Source: Myxococcaceae bacterium
Lineage (GTDB): Bacteria > Myxococcota_A > Polyangia > Polyangiales > Ga0077539
Length of the DNA stretch: 64,000 nucleotides
Direction: 5' to 3'
Assembly (NCBI GenBank): GCA_004297725.1
Contig: SCUS01000151.1
Coordinates: forward strand, 114,142-178,141
The position numbers were made by a program, and so were the translations under genes. Below, one piece after another: positions 1 to 8,416 of the stretch. The notes under the pieces were generated by a model that saw only the letters and a program-made list of their open reading frames with translations, was not told the DNA's origin and ran no database searches. Positions within the stretch are counted from its first letter, which is position 1, and each line of letters begins with the position of its first letter.

Positions 1-627
1 GGGAGAGGCCCGGATCACCGTCGCCTCGGAGTTCGCCGGAGGCAGTCCCAGGTCGGGGGTCATGCCCCGCGACGGCGACGGCGAGGCCTGGCGCGCGTGG
101 TTGGTCGGGAGCGAGGGGAGCTGCCCCGTGGCGCTCGCCGCCGAGCGCTGCGGCGCGGGGGCCTGGGCGGGCGGCGGGTTCGACTGGAGCGCTGCGGCGA
201 TGCCCTCGGCGGAGAACACCATGGTGCTCTCCTCCTCGTCGATGAAGGCCGCGGCCTTCGGGTTGACCGGCCCGGTGGCGCTCTTCTCCCGGGCGTCGGG
301 CCCGCTCACCGTCGCGCGGATCACCGCCTGGCCGAAGTACACCTCGGCGCCGTCGAAGATCTGCCGCCAGTCCTCGGCGCGGTCGACGCCCACGTACACG
401 CCCGAGAGGCTGCCGCCGTCGCGCACCCAGAGCACCTTGCCGTCCCAGTAGAGCTCGAGGTGCGAGGCCTCGACGCCGTGCCCTCGGACCTTCCAGTGCG
501 CGGCCGGCCCCGAGCCGAGGATCACCTGGCGTGCGGCCATGGCGCTGGTGAAGGTGGCCGTGGGGTTGGGGCTCTCGCCCTGCGACAGCGACAGCGTGAC
601 GACGTTGGTGTTCGCCGGTTGCGTCAT
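1..627 (-). CDS. FHA-domain protein, Tad locus (C-terminus beyond window edge)
   Basis: An open frame begins with ATG at 627 and runs off the left edge, giving 209 visible residues. The ATG overlaps the stop of the upstream TadA gene in an ATGA arrangement, so the two are probably translationally coupled. Residues about 30-100 look like a forkhead-associated fold: a Leu-Gly-Ser strand near 37-39, the Ser55-His56 pair of the FHA core (GVEASHLEL) and the VWVRDGG strand near 66-72. From about residue 100 the protein becomes a Pro/Ala/Gln-rich linker that is still open at the edge. FHA domains bind phosphothreonine; a role in regulating the Tad ATPase is inferred from position only. What follows the linker cannot be seen. 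Confidence 0.8.
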   Translation of the reverse strand, partial: MTQPANTNVVTLSLSQGESPNPTATFTSAMAARQVILGSGPAAHWKVRGHGVEASHLELYWDGKVLWVRDGGSLSGVYVGVDRAEDWRQIFDGAEVYFGQAVIRATVSGPDAREKSATGPVNPKAAAFIDEEESTMVFSAEGIAAALQSNPPPAQAPAPQRSAASATGQLPSLPTNHARQASPSPSRGMTPDLGLPPANSEATVIRASP

Positions 628-1790
628 CCGTGGTGCCCCCCGCCCTGACCGTAGCCCGACTGCGCCTCGGGGCCCTGCTCGGCGCGTACCCGCGCGGCCT
701 CGTAGACGGCCTCGGGGAAGGCCATGCCGTAGGAGTGCACCATGTCGGTGCAGAGCGGGAGCTCGCCGGTGGGCTCGAAGGTGCTGATGAGGTTGCCCTC
801 CTCGTCGCGGCCGTGGAAGCGCCGCGCGAAGATGTCGACGATCTCGAAGCCCTTCTCCGCGGAGTACCCGCGCACCTCGGAGACGTGGGTGACCCTGCGG
901 CTGCCGTCCTGCAGGCGGGAGGTCTGCACCACGAGGTTGATGGCGCTCCCGAGCTGCACCCGCAGCGCCGAGAGAGGCAGCTCGACATCGCTCATCAGGG
1001 ACATGGTCTCCAGGCGGGTGAGTGTGTCGTGGGGATAGGTCGCGTGCACGGTGGTGATGCAACCGCCGTGGCCGGAGGTCATGGCCTGCACCAGGTCGAG
1101 CGCCTCGCCGCCGCGGATCTCGCCCACCACGATGCGGTCGGGCCGCATGCGGAGCGTCGCGCGGAACAGGTCGCGGATGCTCACCTTGCCGCGGCCCTTG
1201 GCGTCGCCGGGGCGGGCCTCGAGCTGCACCACGTGCTGCCGCTGGAGCTGCACCTCCCGGCTGTCCTCGATGATCACGATGCGCTCGCCGTCGGGGATGA
1301 ACGAGCTCAGGGCGTTGAGCATCGAGGTCTTGCCGGAGCCCGTTCCGCCCGCCACCACGATGTTCTGCTTCATCACCACGAGGCACTCGAGCACCTGCGC
1401 GGCCTCGGTGGTGAGCGAGCCGAAGTCCACGAGGCGCTGCACCGTCAGCGTCTCCTTGAAGAAGCGACGGATGGAGACGTCGGGCCCGTCGGGCGCCGCC
1501 GGGGGGATCACCGCCTCGATGCGCGACCCGTCCGGGAGCCGCGCCTCGAGGATGGGATTGTCTTCGTTGACCATCTTGCCCACGTACTGGGCGATGTTGC
1601 GCAGCGCGGCGTTCAGCGCCTCATGGCTGGGGAACCGCGCGTCCGTCAGGGTGAGCTTGCCCGCCTTCTCGATGAAGATCTGGTTGGGCCCGTTGATCAT
1701 GATCTCCGACACCTTGGGGTCGTCCAGAAACGGCCGCACCGGCGCCAGGAACGACAGGAGCGTCTCCTCGTACACCTCTTTCGGGATCAT
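624..1790 (-). CDS. tadA: TadA/CpaF-type secretion ATPase (stand-alone)
   Basis: This 388-residue protein is a hexameric type II/IV secretion ATPase of the CpaF branch, which powers Flp pilus assembly at the inner membrane. Visible motifs in order: an N-terminal CpaF segment (SEIMINGPNQIFIE, 28-41), Walker A GGTGSGKTS (148-156), the Asp box IEDSREV (174-180), Walker B IVVGEIRGGE (220-229) and the His box SGHGGCITTVHA (239-250). The length suits a CpaF core without an extra N-terminal domain. The ATG at 1790 is preferred because the CpaF homology begins within a few residues. It is the second such ATPase in this operon; the other (5181-7013) carries a FHA domain. The upstream lipoprotein frame overlaps the first 170 bases. 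Confidence 0.93.
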   Translation of the reverse strand: MIPKEVYEETLLSFLAPVRPFLDDPKVSEIMINGPNQIFIEKAGKLTLTDARFPSHEALNAALRNIAQYVGKMVNEDNPILEARLPDGSRIEAVIPPAAPDGPDVSIRRFFKETLTVQRLVDFGSLTTEAAQVLECLVVMKQNIVVAGGTGSGKTSMLNALSSFIPDGERIVIIEDSREVQLQRQHVVQLEARPGDAKGRGKVSIRDLFRATLRMRPDRIVVGEIRGGEALDLVQAMTSGHGGCITTVHATYPHDTLTRLETMSLMSDVELPLSALRVQLGSAINLVVQTSRLQDGSRRVTHVSEVRGYSAEKGFEIVDIFARRFHGRDEEGNLISTFEPTGELPLCTDMVHSYGMAFPEAVYEAARVRAEQGPEAQSGYGQGGGHHG

Positions 1791-2379
1791 TGGTCACCTG
1801 CTGTAGGAGCCCCGCGCGGGCTTCGTCCGCGTGCGCGCCCGAGGGCTCGATCGCGAGGTAGCGCCGGTAGTGCGGGTCGGCGCCCACCGGGTCGTTGAAG
1901 TGTTCTCGCAGCATCGTCGCGAGGGCGAAGTGCGCCTCGGCGTGGTCTTCCCTGGCGCGCAGCACCTCCTCCAGGTCGCGCCGCGCCGCGAGGCTGTCGT
2001 TGAGCCCCACGCGGATGGTCGCCACCAGATAGCGCAGCCGCCACGCCTGCGGGTGCCGCTGCAGGTAGGGCTCGGCGTAGGACACCGCCGCGCGGAAGCG
2101 CGAGGCCGCCACGCAGACCTCCAGCAGCAGCGGCAGCACGCGCTCCTCCCTCATGCCGCGGGTGATGCTCGACGCCAGGTACTGCTCGGCGCGCACCAGG
2201 TCGCCGCTGCGCGCGAGGGAGATGCCCTGGTCGAAGAGCTGCTGCCCCCGCACGTCGTTCATCGGGTCGTGGTCCGGGGGCGCTCGCAGCGAGTCGCGCG
2301 AGCCGGCGCAGCCCGCCAGGCAGAGGCTCAGAAGCAGCACCGTCGCAGGCCGTCGCGTCGATGAGGCTGTCCGGGTCAC
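1621..2379 (-). CDS. TPR lipoprotein, TadD-like (C-terminal end doubtful)
   Basis: As read, 252 residues from a GTG start. A signal peptide ends in a lipobox (Leu21-Ala-Gly-Cys24), so this should be a lipoprotein. Residues about 40-205 are helical tetratricopeptide-type repeats rich in Ala, Leu and Tyr, as in TadD pilotin-like proteins that help the secretin or pilus assemble. After about residue 197 the frame runs 170 bases into tadA out of frame and turns into Arg/Gly/Ala-rich sequence typical of a wrong-frame reading. In another frame a TGA lies just upstream of the tadA ATG (AGGTGACCAATG), so the natural protein may end near 1795. Either a real long overlap or a single-base shift explains this. 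Confidence 0.75.
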   Translation of the reverse strand: MTRTASSTRRPATVLLLSLCLAGCAGSRDSLRAPPDHDPMNDVRGQQLFDQGISLARSGDLVRAEQYLASSITRGMREERVLPLLLEVCVAASRFRAAVSYAEPYLQRHPQAWRLRYLVATIRVGLNDSLAARRDLEEVLRAREDHAEAHFALATMLREHFNDPVGADPHYRRYLAIEPSGAHADEARAGLLQQVTNDPERGVRGDAPVVPGAGAAVSGRPQGVGDHDQRAQPDLHREGGQAHPDGRAVPQP

Positions 2380-2388
2380 GGCGGGCTT

Positions 2389-2394
2389 TATATA
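2389..2394 (-). promoter_or_regulatory. Possible -10 box (TATATA) just ahead of the TPR lipoprotein
   Basis: An isolated TATATAAA island sits in otherwise extremely GC-rich DNA, read on the minus strand. The hexamer ends 9 bases before the GTG at 2379, so a transcript from it would have almost no leader. No good -35 element is seen at the expected spacing. It could be an internal promoter for the last three visible genes of the Tad operon. Confidence 0.3.
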
Positions 2395-2452
2395 CCGGGT
2401 GACCGCGGCGCGTGTAGCGTGTCGTGGCGATCGTGACGTCGATCGCCGCCGC

Positions 2453-3346
2453 TCAGCGCTGCGCGGCCTGGGCCTGATCGAGCCGCAGGGTGAGCTGGCG
2501 CTCGAGGGCCGCGAGCGCGTCGCGGTAGGGGCCTCGCCGGTGGCTCACCATGGCGGTGATCATCCGCACCTCGAAGAGGGCGTCCTCGGTGCGCGACTGC
2601 TCGAGGGCGCGCTCCAGCCGGAAGCGGTGCGCGCGGTACTCGTCCTCCAGGCGGTTTCTGAGCGAGGCCGCGCGGCGGGTGGCCTGCTCGGCGGAGGCGG
2701 CGTCGCCCGTGGCCGTGTAGCAGCTCGCGGCCTGCGTGTAGTAGAGCACCGACTCGATGCCGTCCTGCATGCGGAAGGGCATGCGCTCGGCCTTCGACAG
2801 GGCCACGCGGGTGCTCTCCTCGGCGGACTGCCGGGTGAGCGCCGGGTCCGCCGCGGGGCACGGGCGCACGAGGGGCTCGTCGAAGAGGCGCGGGGCGTCG
2901 GTGCCCATGCGCGACGGGGCGTTGTTGTGGTTGGGGCTGAACGACGTGTAGAGCGCGAAGGGGATGATGATCGCCGCGGCGATCAACAACACGGGAGAGA
3001 CCTTCTCCTCCTTCTTGGCGCCGTCGCCGGCGGCCTTCTTGATGACCTTGGTGCCGTCGTTGAGGCCGAGGCGCACCGGGCCGATGGTGAGGGCGCGGCC
3101 CCAGCCCACCATGCCGCGCTCGAAGGGCTCGCCGTCGAGCAGCGTCGGGGTGGTCACGCCGCGCGCCACCGCCACCCAGACGCCGTCGGGGCGGGGCGAG
3201 AGAAGCAGGTGCTCCGGGGCGATCTCCGGGCGGTCGATCACCACGAGGCAGCGGGACGCGGTGCCCACCACCACGCGCTCGTCGGTCAGCGGGTACGACT
3301 GCACCGAGCCGTCGGGGAAGTACACATCGAGCTGCGGAGTCGCCAT
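2453..3346 (-). CDS. Membrane protein with N-terminal FHA-like domain, Tad locus
   Basis: 297 residues. Residues about 5-95 look like a degenerate FHA domain: a variant VVVGTASRC strand replaces the usual Gly-Arg, then APEHLLLS near 43-50 and LLDGEPFERG near 69-78. A Lys-rich linker (100-116) is followed by one transmembrane helix (about 117-134). The region after the helix (140-297) is mostly helical, with repeated Ala, Arg and Glu and possibly TPR-like character. The FHA part would face the cytoplasm and the helical part the periplasm. It lies between tadC and the TPR lipoprotein with 13 bases to tadC, so it belongs to the Tad operon. The exact role is unknown; it could link phospho-signalling to the pilus machine. 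Confidence 0.8.
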   Translation of the reverse strand: MATPQLDVYFPDGSVQSYPLTDERVVVGTASRCLVVIDRPEIAPEHLLLSPRPDGVWVAVARGVTTPTLLDGEPFERGMVGWGRALTIGPVRLGLNDGTKVIKKAAGDGAKKEEKVSPVLLIAAAIIIPFALYTSFSPNHNNAPSRMGTDAPRLFDEPLVRPCPAADPALTRQSAEESTRVALSKAERMPFRMQDGIESVLYYTQAASCYTATGDAASAEQATRRAASLRNRLEDEYRAHRFRLERALEQSRTEDALFEVRMITAMVSHRRGPYRDALAALERQLTLRLDQAQAAQR

Positions 3347-3359
3347 TCCCGTCGACCTT

Positions 3360-4268
3360 TCAGATTCCCTTGCCGGCCGCGATGTTCACCGCGAAGGGCC
3401 CGAGGATGATCAGCATGATGGTGCAGAAGATCAGCATCAGCGGCGCCATCATCAGCACGCCGGCGCGCGCTGCGCTCTCCTCCGCCGCGATGCTGCGACG
3501 CATGCGGAGCATGGTGGCCTGGATCTGCAGCACCTCCGCGAGGGGGTTGCCCTTCTCCTCGGCCTGCACGACCGCCGAGACGAAGTCGCGCACGGACTCC
3601 GTGGGGGCGCGCTCGGCGAAGGAGAGCAGCGCCTGCTTGCGGGTGCGGCCGAGCTCGAGCTCCTGGAGGATGCGGGTCAGCTCCTCGTAGAGGGCGTCGT
3701 GCTTGTCGGCGGTCTTCTCGGTGACCTGGCGCAGGGCGCCCGGGAAGTCGAGGCCCGCGCTCATGGTGAGCGCCACGAGGTCGATGGCGTGGGGCAGGCC
3801 GCGGTTGACCTGCGTGAAGCGCCGCTCGATCTCCCCGGAGACCTGCATGTGCGGGAGGATCGATCCGAAGCCGGCGAACATCAGCACCACGATGCCGCCG
3901 ACGCTGGAGAGCTTGTCGATGAGGACGCCCGCGCCGAGCAGCCCGAGGGAGGAGATGACGCTGAGCGCGAGGTACTCGTCGGCGGTGAGCCCGAGGTACT
4001 CGCCCGCCTGCCGGAGCTGGTCGTTGATGCGGGTTCGGGTGTCCTCGATGGGCAGCGACGCGATGCGCCGGGCGAGCCAGCGCATGAGCGGCTCGATGGT
4101 GTTGAAGAGCCCCTGCTCGTCGAGGATGGCCTTGCGCTTGAGGCCCTTCTGGCCGACGTCGGGCTGCAGCTCCGCGGGGCTCTTGGCGAACTGGTAGATC
4201 ACCGTCGCGAGGGCGAGCACGAGCAGCGCCAGGGAGATGCCGCCGAGAATCTCTGTCGAGGGGGTCAT
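3360..4268 (-). CDS. tadC: TadC, Flp pilus inner-membrane platform protein
   Basis: 302 residues, type II secretion F-domain family. A transmembrane helix lies at the N-terminus (GISLALLVLALATVIYQF). A pair of helices sits near 105-135 (SVISSLGLLGAGVLI, then VGGIVVLMFAGFGSILP). The cytoplasmic four-helix F domain follows, with HAIDLVALTMSAGLDFPGAL and the EEKGNPLAEVLQIQA segment. Two helices close the protein (VLMMAPLMLIFCTIMLIILGP). It forms the inner-membrane platform with TadB on which the CpaF ATPase acts. It follows tadB by 22 bases and precedes the FHA membrane protein by 13 bases. Confidence 0.93.
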   Translation of the reverse strand: MTPSTEILGGISLALLVLALATVIYQFAKSPAELQPDVGQKGLKRKAILDEQGLFNTIEPLMRWLARRIASLPIEDTRTRINDQLRQAGEYLGLTADEYLALSVISSLGLLGAGVLIDKLSSVGGIVVLMFAGFGSILPHMQVSGEIERRFTQVNRGLPHAIDLVALTMSAGLDFPGALRQVTEKTADKHDALYEELTRILQELELGRTRKQALLSFAERAPTESVRDFVSAVVQAEEKGNPLAEVLQIQATMLRMRRSIAAEESAARAGVLMMAPLMLIFCTIMLIILGPFAVNIAAGKGI

Positions 4269-4290
4269 GCGGGTGCGTCCTTCCCTTCGC

Positions 4291-5184
4291 TCAGATGTCC
4301 ACCGCGAGGATCTTCCGCGCGAGGAAGACCGCCACGACCCAGAAGAGCACGGCGATGGAGGAGATGATGTAGCCGATGAAGTTGGACGAGAGCGGCTTGA
4401 GCCACTCCGGGTCCATCCAGTTGAGCAGCGCCACGAGCAGCGGCGGGATCACCCCGAGCACCCAGGCCTGCGCCCGCCCCTCGGCGGTCTTCGATCGCAC
4501 GACGCCCTCGAGGCGGGCCATCTCTCGCAGCGTGCTGGCGCTGGTCTCCAGGATCTTCGGGAGGTCGCCGCCGGTCTGCCGCCCGATGAGCACGGTGGTG
4601 AGCGCGCCGGAGAAGGCCCGGGTGCCCACGCGCGTCGCCATGTTGAGCAGCGCGGTGTCGAGGGGCATCCCGAGCTGGTTCTCCTTCATGGTGAGCTCGA
4701 GCTCCTGCTTGATGGGGGCGCGCAGCAGCATGGTGCAGGCGCCGAGCGCGTCGCCGAGCGAGGGCGAGGCCTTGAGCGCGTTGGCGAGCGCGAGCAGGAA
4801 GGTGTCGAGCTGCGCCTCGATGGCCACCTTGCGCTTGGCCTTGGCGTCGGAGATCCAGATGAGCGGCGCGGCGGCCACGATGGGGATGCCGATGAGGGCG
4901 ATGGGGATGTTCGAGCTCTCGCCCATGATGGCGAGGTAGGCGGGCTCGAAGAGCAGCAGCGCGGCGATGAGCCCGAGCTGCCAGTTGGTGACGTACTTCC
5001 CGCTCGGGTCCTGGATGAACATCGCCCGGAGCTGCACGTCGAGGTGCTTGGCGTAGCGGTCGTAGGCGCGGTGCAGCGGGCTGTCCGGGAAGGTCAGCGT
5101 GACGTAGATGACCGCGGCGAGCCCCAGCGGGAAGAGCAGGAGCCCGATCCAGCCCATGAGCGTGGTCTGCGGGGCGGCGGTCAT
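4291..5184 (-). CDS. tadB: TadB, Flp pilus inner-membrane platform protein
   Basis: 297 residues, type II secretion F-domain family. There is an N-terminal helix (WIGLLLFPLGLAAVIYVTL), a helical hairpin around 95-145 (LIAALLLFEPAYLAIMG, then IALIGIPIVAAAPLIWI) and the F domain with LDTFLLALANALKASPSLGDAL. A C-terminal helical pair closes it (FIGYIISSIAVLFWVVAVFLA). The KENQLGMPLDTAL and LPKILETSASTLREM segments are characteristic of TadB/TadC cytoplasmic helices. The ATG overlaps the stop of the FHA-CpaF ATPase gene by four bases (ATGA), so the two are probably co-translated. It should pair with TadC in the membrane platform. Confidence 0.93.
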   Translation of the reverse strand: MTAAPQTTLMGWIGLLLFPLGLAAVIYVTLTFPDSPLHRAYDRYAKHLDVQLRAMFIQDPSGKYVTNWQLGLIAALLLFEPAYLAIMGESSNIPIALIGIPIVAAAPLIWISDAKAKRKVAIEAQLDTFLLALANALKASPSLGDALGACTMLLRAPIKQELELTMKENQLGMPLDTALLNMATRVGTRAFSGALTTVLIGRQTGGDLPKILETSASTLREMARLEGVVRSKTAEGRAQAWVLGVIPPLLVALLNWMDPEWLKPLSSNFIGYIISSIAVLFWVVAVFLARKILAVDI

Positions 5185-7013
5185 AGGTAGTCCTTCCCTT
5201 GCACGAGCCCGTAGGAGATGAACGCGTCGAGGTAGGAGGGGAGGTAGCCCGTGGCGCGGTACTCGCCGAGCACCTTGCCGTCGCCCGCGATGCCCGAGCG
5301 CTGAAACTCGAAGATCGGCCTGAGCTGGATCTCGAAGTTGTCATCCATCCCGATGACCTCGGAGATGGCGGTGATGCGGCGGGTGCCGTCGGAGAAGCGC
5401 GACTGCTGCACGACGAGGTGCACGCTGTTGGCGATCTGCTCGCGGATGGCGCGCGCCGGCAGGTCGATGCCGCTCATGAGCGCGAGCACCTCCAGGCGGT
5501 TGATGGCCTCGCGGGGCGAGTTGGCGTGCGTGGTGGTGAGCGAGCCGTCGTGGCCGGTGTTCATCGCCTGGAGCATGTCGAGGCACTCGCCGCCGCGGCA
5601 CTCCCCCACCACGATGCGGTCGGGGCGCATGCGCAGGGCGTTCTTCACCAGGTCGCGGATGGTGTACTCGCCCTTCCCCTCCATGTTGGCGGGCCGGGAC
5701 TCGAGCGACACCACGTGCGGCTGGTTGAGCTGCAGCTCCGCGGCGTCCTCGATGGTGACGATGCGCTCCTCCTTGGGGATGGCCGAGGAGAGCACGTTGA
5801 GCGTGGTGGTCTTTCCGGAGCCCGTGCCCCCGGAGATCACGATGTTCTTCTTGGCGATCACCGAGCGCGTGAGGAAGCGCGCCATCTGCTCGGTGAGCGC
5901 CCCGAACTCGATGAGGTTCTGGAGCGTGAGGGGGGTCTTGGAGAACTTCCGGATGGTGATGCAGGCGCCCTTGATGGAGAGCGGCTTGATGACGGCGTTG
6001 ACGCGCGAGCCGTCCTTCAGGCGCGCATCGACGAGCGGCGTGCTCTCGTCGATGCGCCGGCCGAGGGGGGTCACGATGCGCTCGATGCACGAGCGCACGG
6101 CCTCGTCGTCGGTGAAGCGCGCGTCGGCCCGCTGCAGCTTGCCGCGCCGCTCGACGAAGATCGTCTGCGGGTCGACGACCATGATCTCCGAGATGGAGCC
6201 GTCGGCGAGAAACTGCTCCAGCGGCCCGAGCCCGAGGGCCTCGTCGGAGATCTCCTGGATGAGCCGCTCGAGGTCGGTGCCCGGGGGAATCTCGCCGGAG
6301 AGCTGCCCCACGATGCGCTTGAGGGCGTCGCGCACCTTCGGGCGCATCTGCGAGTCGCCCATCTTCGAGCGGTCGAGCGCCGCGAGGTCGAGGTTGTCGA
6401 GGAGCATCCGGTGGATGCGCCGACGGAGCTCGACGGAGACGTGCATGGTCCCCGCGGTGCCGCCGCCGGCCTGGCGGTAGGCCGCGGGCGGAGCGGGCGG
6501 AGCGGGCGGGGCAGCGGCCGGCGGGGCCATCTGCTGCGTCGGCATCACCGTGCGCGGTCGGCCGTCCTGGGCGGCCGGTGCGGGGCCGCCGAGGCCCTGC
6601 GGCGCCGCGAGGGTCTGCATCCCGCCGTGGGCCGCTCGACCCGGCAGCGGAGGGAGCGACGGGCCCTGGCCGGGGCTGATGGTCTGCGCGGGCACAGGGC
6701 CCGCGGCCGCGGGGCCCTGGCGGATCACCCGGATGACGTAGGGCCCGACCATGATGGGCGTGCCGAAGGGCACCGGGATCTCCGAGCGGAACACCCGCTG
6801 GGTGCCCACCTGGGTGCCGTTGCTGGACGAGTCGCGCACCACGATGGCCGACGACTGGATCATCACCGAGACGTGGCGCCGGGAGATGTCCGGCGAGGCG
6901 AGCACCACGGTGCAGGTCTCGTCCCGCCCGATGGAGATCTCTCCCCCCGACGGGACCATGTACGTCATCGGCGGCGCGTTCGGGGTCTCGATCGAAAGGA
7001 GCACCTGGTCCAT
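5181..7013 (-). CDS. cpaF: FHA domain fused to CpaF/TadA secretion ATPase
   Basis: 610 residues with two modules. Residues about 5-100 are a well-kept FHA domain: Gly29-Arg30, Ser44-Arg-Arg-His47 and Asn65-Gly66 are the phosphothreonine-binding landmarks. A Pro/Ala/Gln linker (about 105-185) follows. The CpaF ATPase then runs to the end, with IVDPQTIFVERRGKLQ-like N-domain sequence, Walker A GGTGSGKT (395-402), IEDAAELQL, Walker B IVVGECRGGE and the His box TGHDGSLTTTHA. It should hydrolyse ATP to extend or retract the Flp pilus, with phospho-dependent docking through FHA. It starts 32 bases after the secretin gene and overlaps tadB by four bases. FHA-CpaF fusions are known in actinobacteria and myxobacteria. 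Confidence 0.93.
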   Translation of the reverse strand: MDQVLLSIETPNAPPMTYMVPSGGEISIGRDETCTVVLASPDISRRHVSVMIQSSAIVVRDSSSNGTQVGTQRVFRSEIPVPFGTPIMVGPYVIRVIRQGPAAAGPVPAQTISPGQGPSLPPLPGRAAHGGMQTLAAPQGLGGPAPAAQDGRPRTVMPTQQMAPPAAAPPAPPAPPAAYRQAGGGTAGTMHVSVELRRRIHRMLLDNLDLAALDRSKMGDSQMRPKVRDALKRIVGQLSGEIPPGTDLERLIQEISDEALGLGPLEQFLADGSISEIMVVDPQTIFVERRGKLQRADARFTDDEAVRSCIERIVTPLGRRIDESTPLVDARLKDGSRVNAVIKPLSIKGACITIRKFSKTPLTLQNLIEFGALTEQMARFLTRSVIAKKNIVISGGTGSGKTTTLNVLSSAIPKEERIVTIEDAAELQLNQPHVVSLESRPANMEGKGEYTIRDLVKNALRMRPDRIVVGECRGGECLDMLQAMNTGHDGSLTTTHANSPREAINRLEVLALMSGIDLPARAIREQIANSVHLVVQQSRFSDGTRRITAISEVIGMDDNFEIQLRPIFEFQRSGIAGDGKVLGEYRATGYLPSYLDAFISYGLVQGKDYL

Positions 7014-7045
7014 CGCGAGGCCCTCTTTACTCTCCCACCGCCACC

Positions 7046-8413
7046 TTAGCGGTACTGCGTCCCGGTCGGCTCGTAGAGCCGCACTTCATCGATGTCGCCG
7101 GAGAACTGCTCGTACTGCCGCAGCGCCTCGGCCACGCGGTCTTGTGCGCTACGAGAGAGCCCCTCGACCACCGTCGGCACGATGAAGATCATGCCCTCGT
7201 GCTCCTGCTCGCTGTTGCGCTCGGAGCCGAAGAGGTACCCGAGGATGGGGATCTGCCGCAGCCCAGGCAGGCCGCTGGAGCCCTGCGACTGCGAGCGCGA
7301 CCGGAAGCCGCCCATCACGATCGACTGGCCGAGCTGGAGGTTCACCAGGGTGGTGACGTGGGCGATGTTGCGGCCGGGCATGTCGCCGCCGTTCTCGACG
7401 GGGTCGCTGATGTCCGCGTTGACCCGGATGTCGATGCGGGAGCTCTGCGGGTCGAAGCGCGGCGTGACCGTGAGGTTGGTGCCGTAGTTGATGGTCGCCA
7501 GCGAGGCCGACCCGTTGGACCCGATGAGCTTGTAGTTGAGCTCGCCGCCGTTGCGGTAGGTGGCCTCGTTGCCGTTGGCGGTGATCACCGTCGCCTGCCG
7601 CAGGATGCGCGCCCAGCCGCCGTTGCTGGCGATGTCCAGGCGCGGCAGCGGCTGGTTGCTGATGATGGCCTGGGCGAGCTGCACGCCCTCGCCGACGCCG
7701 CCCATGCCCATCGGGGCGACGAGGTTGATGGTCGCGGTGGCCTGCGAGCTCGGGGGGTTGCCGCCGATGTACGCGGGCCAGGCGATGCCCACCTGGCGAC
7801 CGGAGTTGGTGGCGAAGTCGACGAAGTAGAGGTCGAGGCGGACGTTGATGCGGCGCTCGACGATGGTGGCGTCGATGGAGACCAGCGACTCGACCTGGCC
7901 GGGGTAGAGCCCGGCGATCTGCTGCACCCGGTGCTGCTGCTGCTCCGAGGCGACGCCGCCCTCGAGGTAGAGCCGGGCGCCGATGCGCCGGATCTGCACG
8001 CCGTTGTAGCCCTCGAGGAGGTTCTCGATCTCCGCCTGCACGGCCTCGGGGCGGCGCGCGAAGACGGTGATCTGCAGGGTCTCCTGGGCGCCGCTGTTGC
8101 GGATGAGCAGCAGCGTGGTGGAGCCGGCGCGCTGGCCGACCACCACGAGGTTGCGCCCGTCGGCGGGGGTGCGCACGTCGACGACCCCGGGGGTGCCCTC
8201 GGAGAACTGCCGGATGCCTTCGGCGGGGACGAGCACCTGCTCGCCCACGGCGAGGGAGAGGTCACGCCCGGTGCCTCGCGGCGCGGCGGTGGTGGTGCCC
8301 GCGGCGGGCTGCTGGGCGAGGGCGGGGGCGGCGGCGAGGAAGCTCGCGCAGCCCACCGCGGCGAGCGTGACGATCGAGCGGAGTCGGAGGGAGATCATGG
8401 GTTGCGACCGCAT
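7046..8413 (-). CDS. cpaC: CpaC/RcpA, Flp pilus outer-membrane secretin
   Basis: 455 residues. A signal peptide ends near the Ala-Leu-Ala-Gln of PALAQQP. Residues about 46-120 match the pilus-assembly N-terminal domain (VGEQVLVPAEGI, VVDVRTPADGRNLVVVG). A BON-like stretch follows (EIENLLEGYNGVQIRRIGARLYLEG). The secretin channel domain covers about 255-430 and contains the signature VIMGGFRSRSQSQ and LPGLRQIPILGYLFGS. It forms the outer-membrane ring for the pilus. The gene starts three bases after cpaB ends. A second ATG five codons downstream (8398) is an alternative start; neither has a clear ribosome binding site. Confidence 0.93.
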   Translation of the reverse strand: MRSQPMISLRLRSIVTLAAVGCASFLAAAPALAQQPAAGTTTAAPRGTGRDLSLAVGEQVLVPAEGIRQFSEGTPGVVDVRTPADGRNLVVVGQRAGSTTLLLIRNSGAQETLQITVFARRPEAVQAEIENLLEGYNGVQIRRIGARLYLEGGVASEQQQHRVQQIAGLYPGQVESLVSIDATIVERRINVRLDLYFVDFATNSGRQVGIAWPAYIGGNPPSSQATATINLVAPMGMGGVGEGVQLAQAIISNQPLPRLDIASNGGWARILRQATVITANGNEATYRNGGELNYKLIGSNGSASLATINYGTNLTVTPRFDPQSSRIDIRVNADISDPVENGGDMPGRNIAHVTTLVNLQLGQSIVMGGFRSRSQSQGSSGLPGLRQIPILGYLFGSERNSEQEHEGMIFIVPTVVEGLSRSAQDRVAEALRQYEQFSGDIDEVRLYEPTGTQYR

Positions 8414-8416
8414 CGT

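Noticed and set aside
62..648. Two plus-strand open frames at the left edge
   Set aside because: They are antisense to the FHA gene, which shows domain-like sequence and a coupled start with tadA, while these frames are Arg/Ala/Gly-rich.
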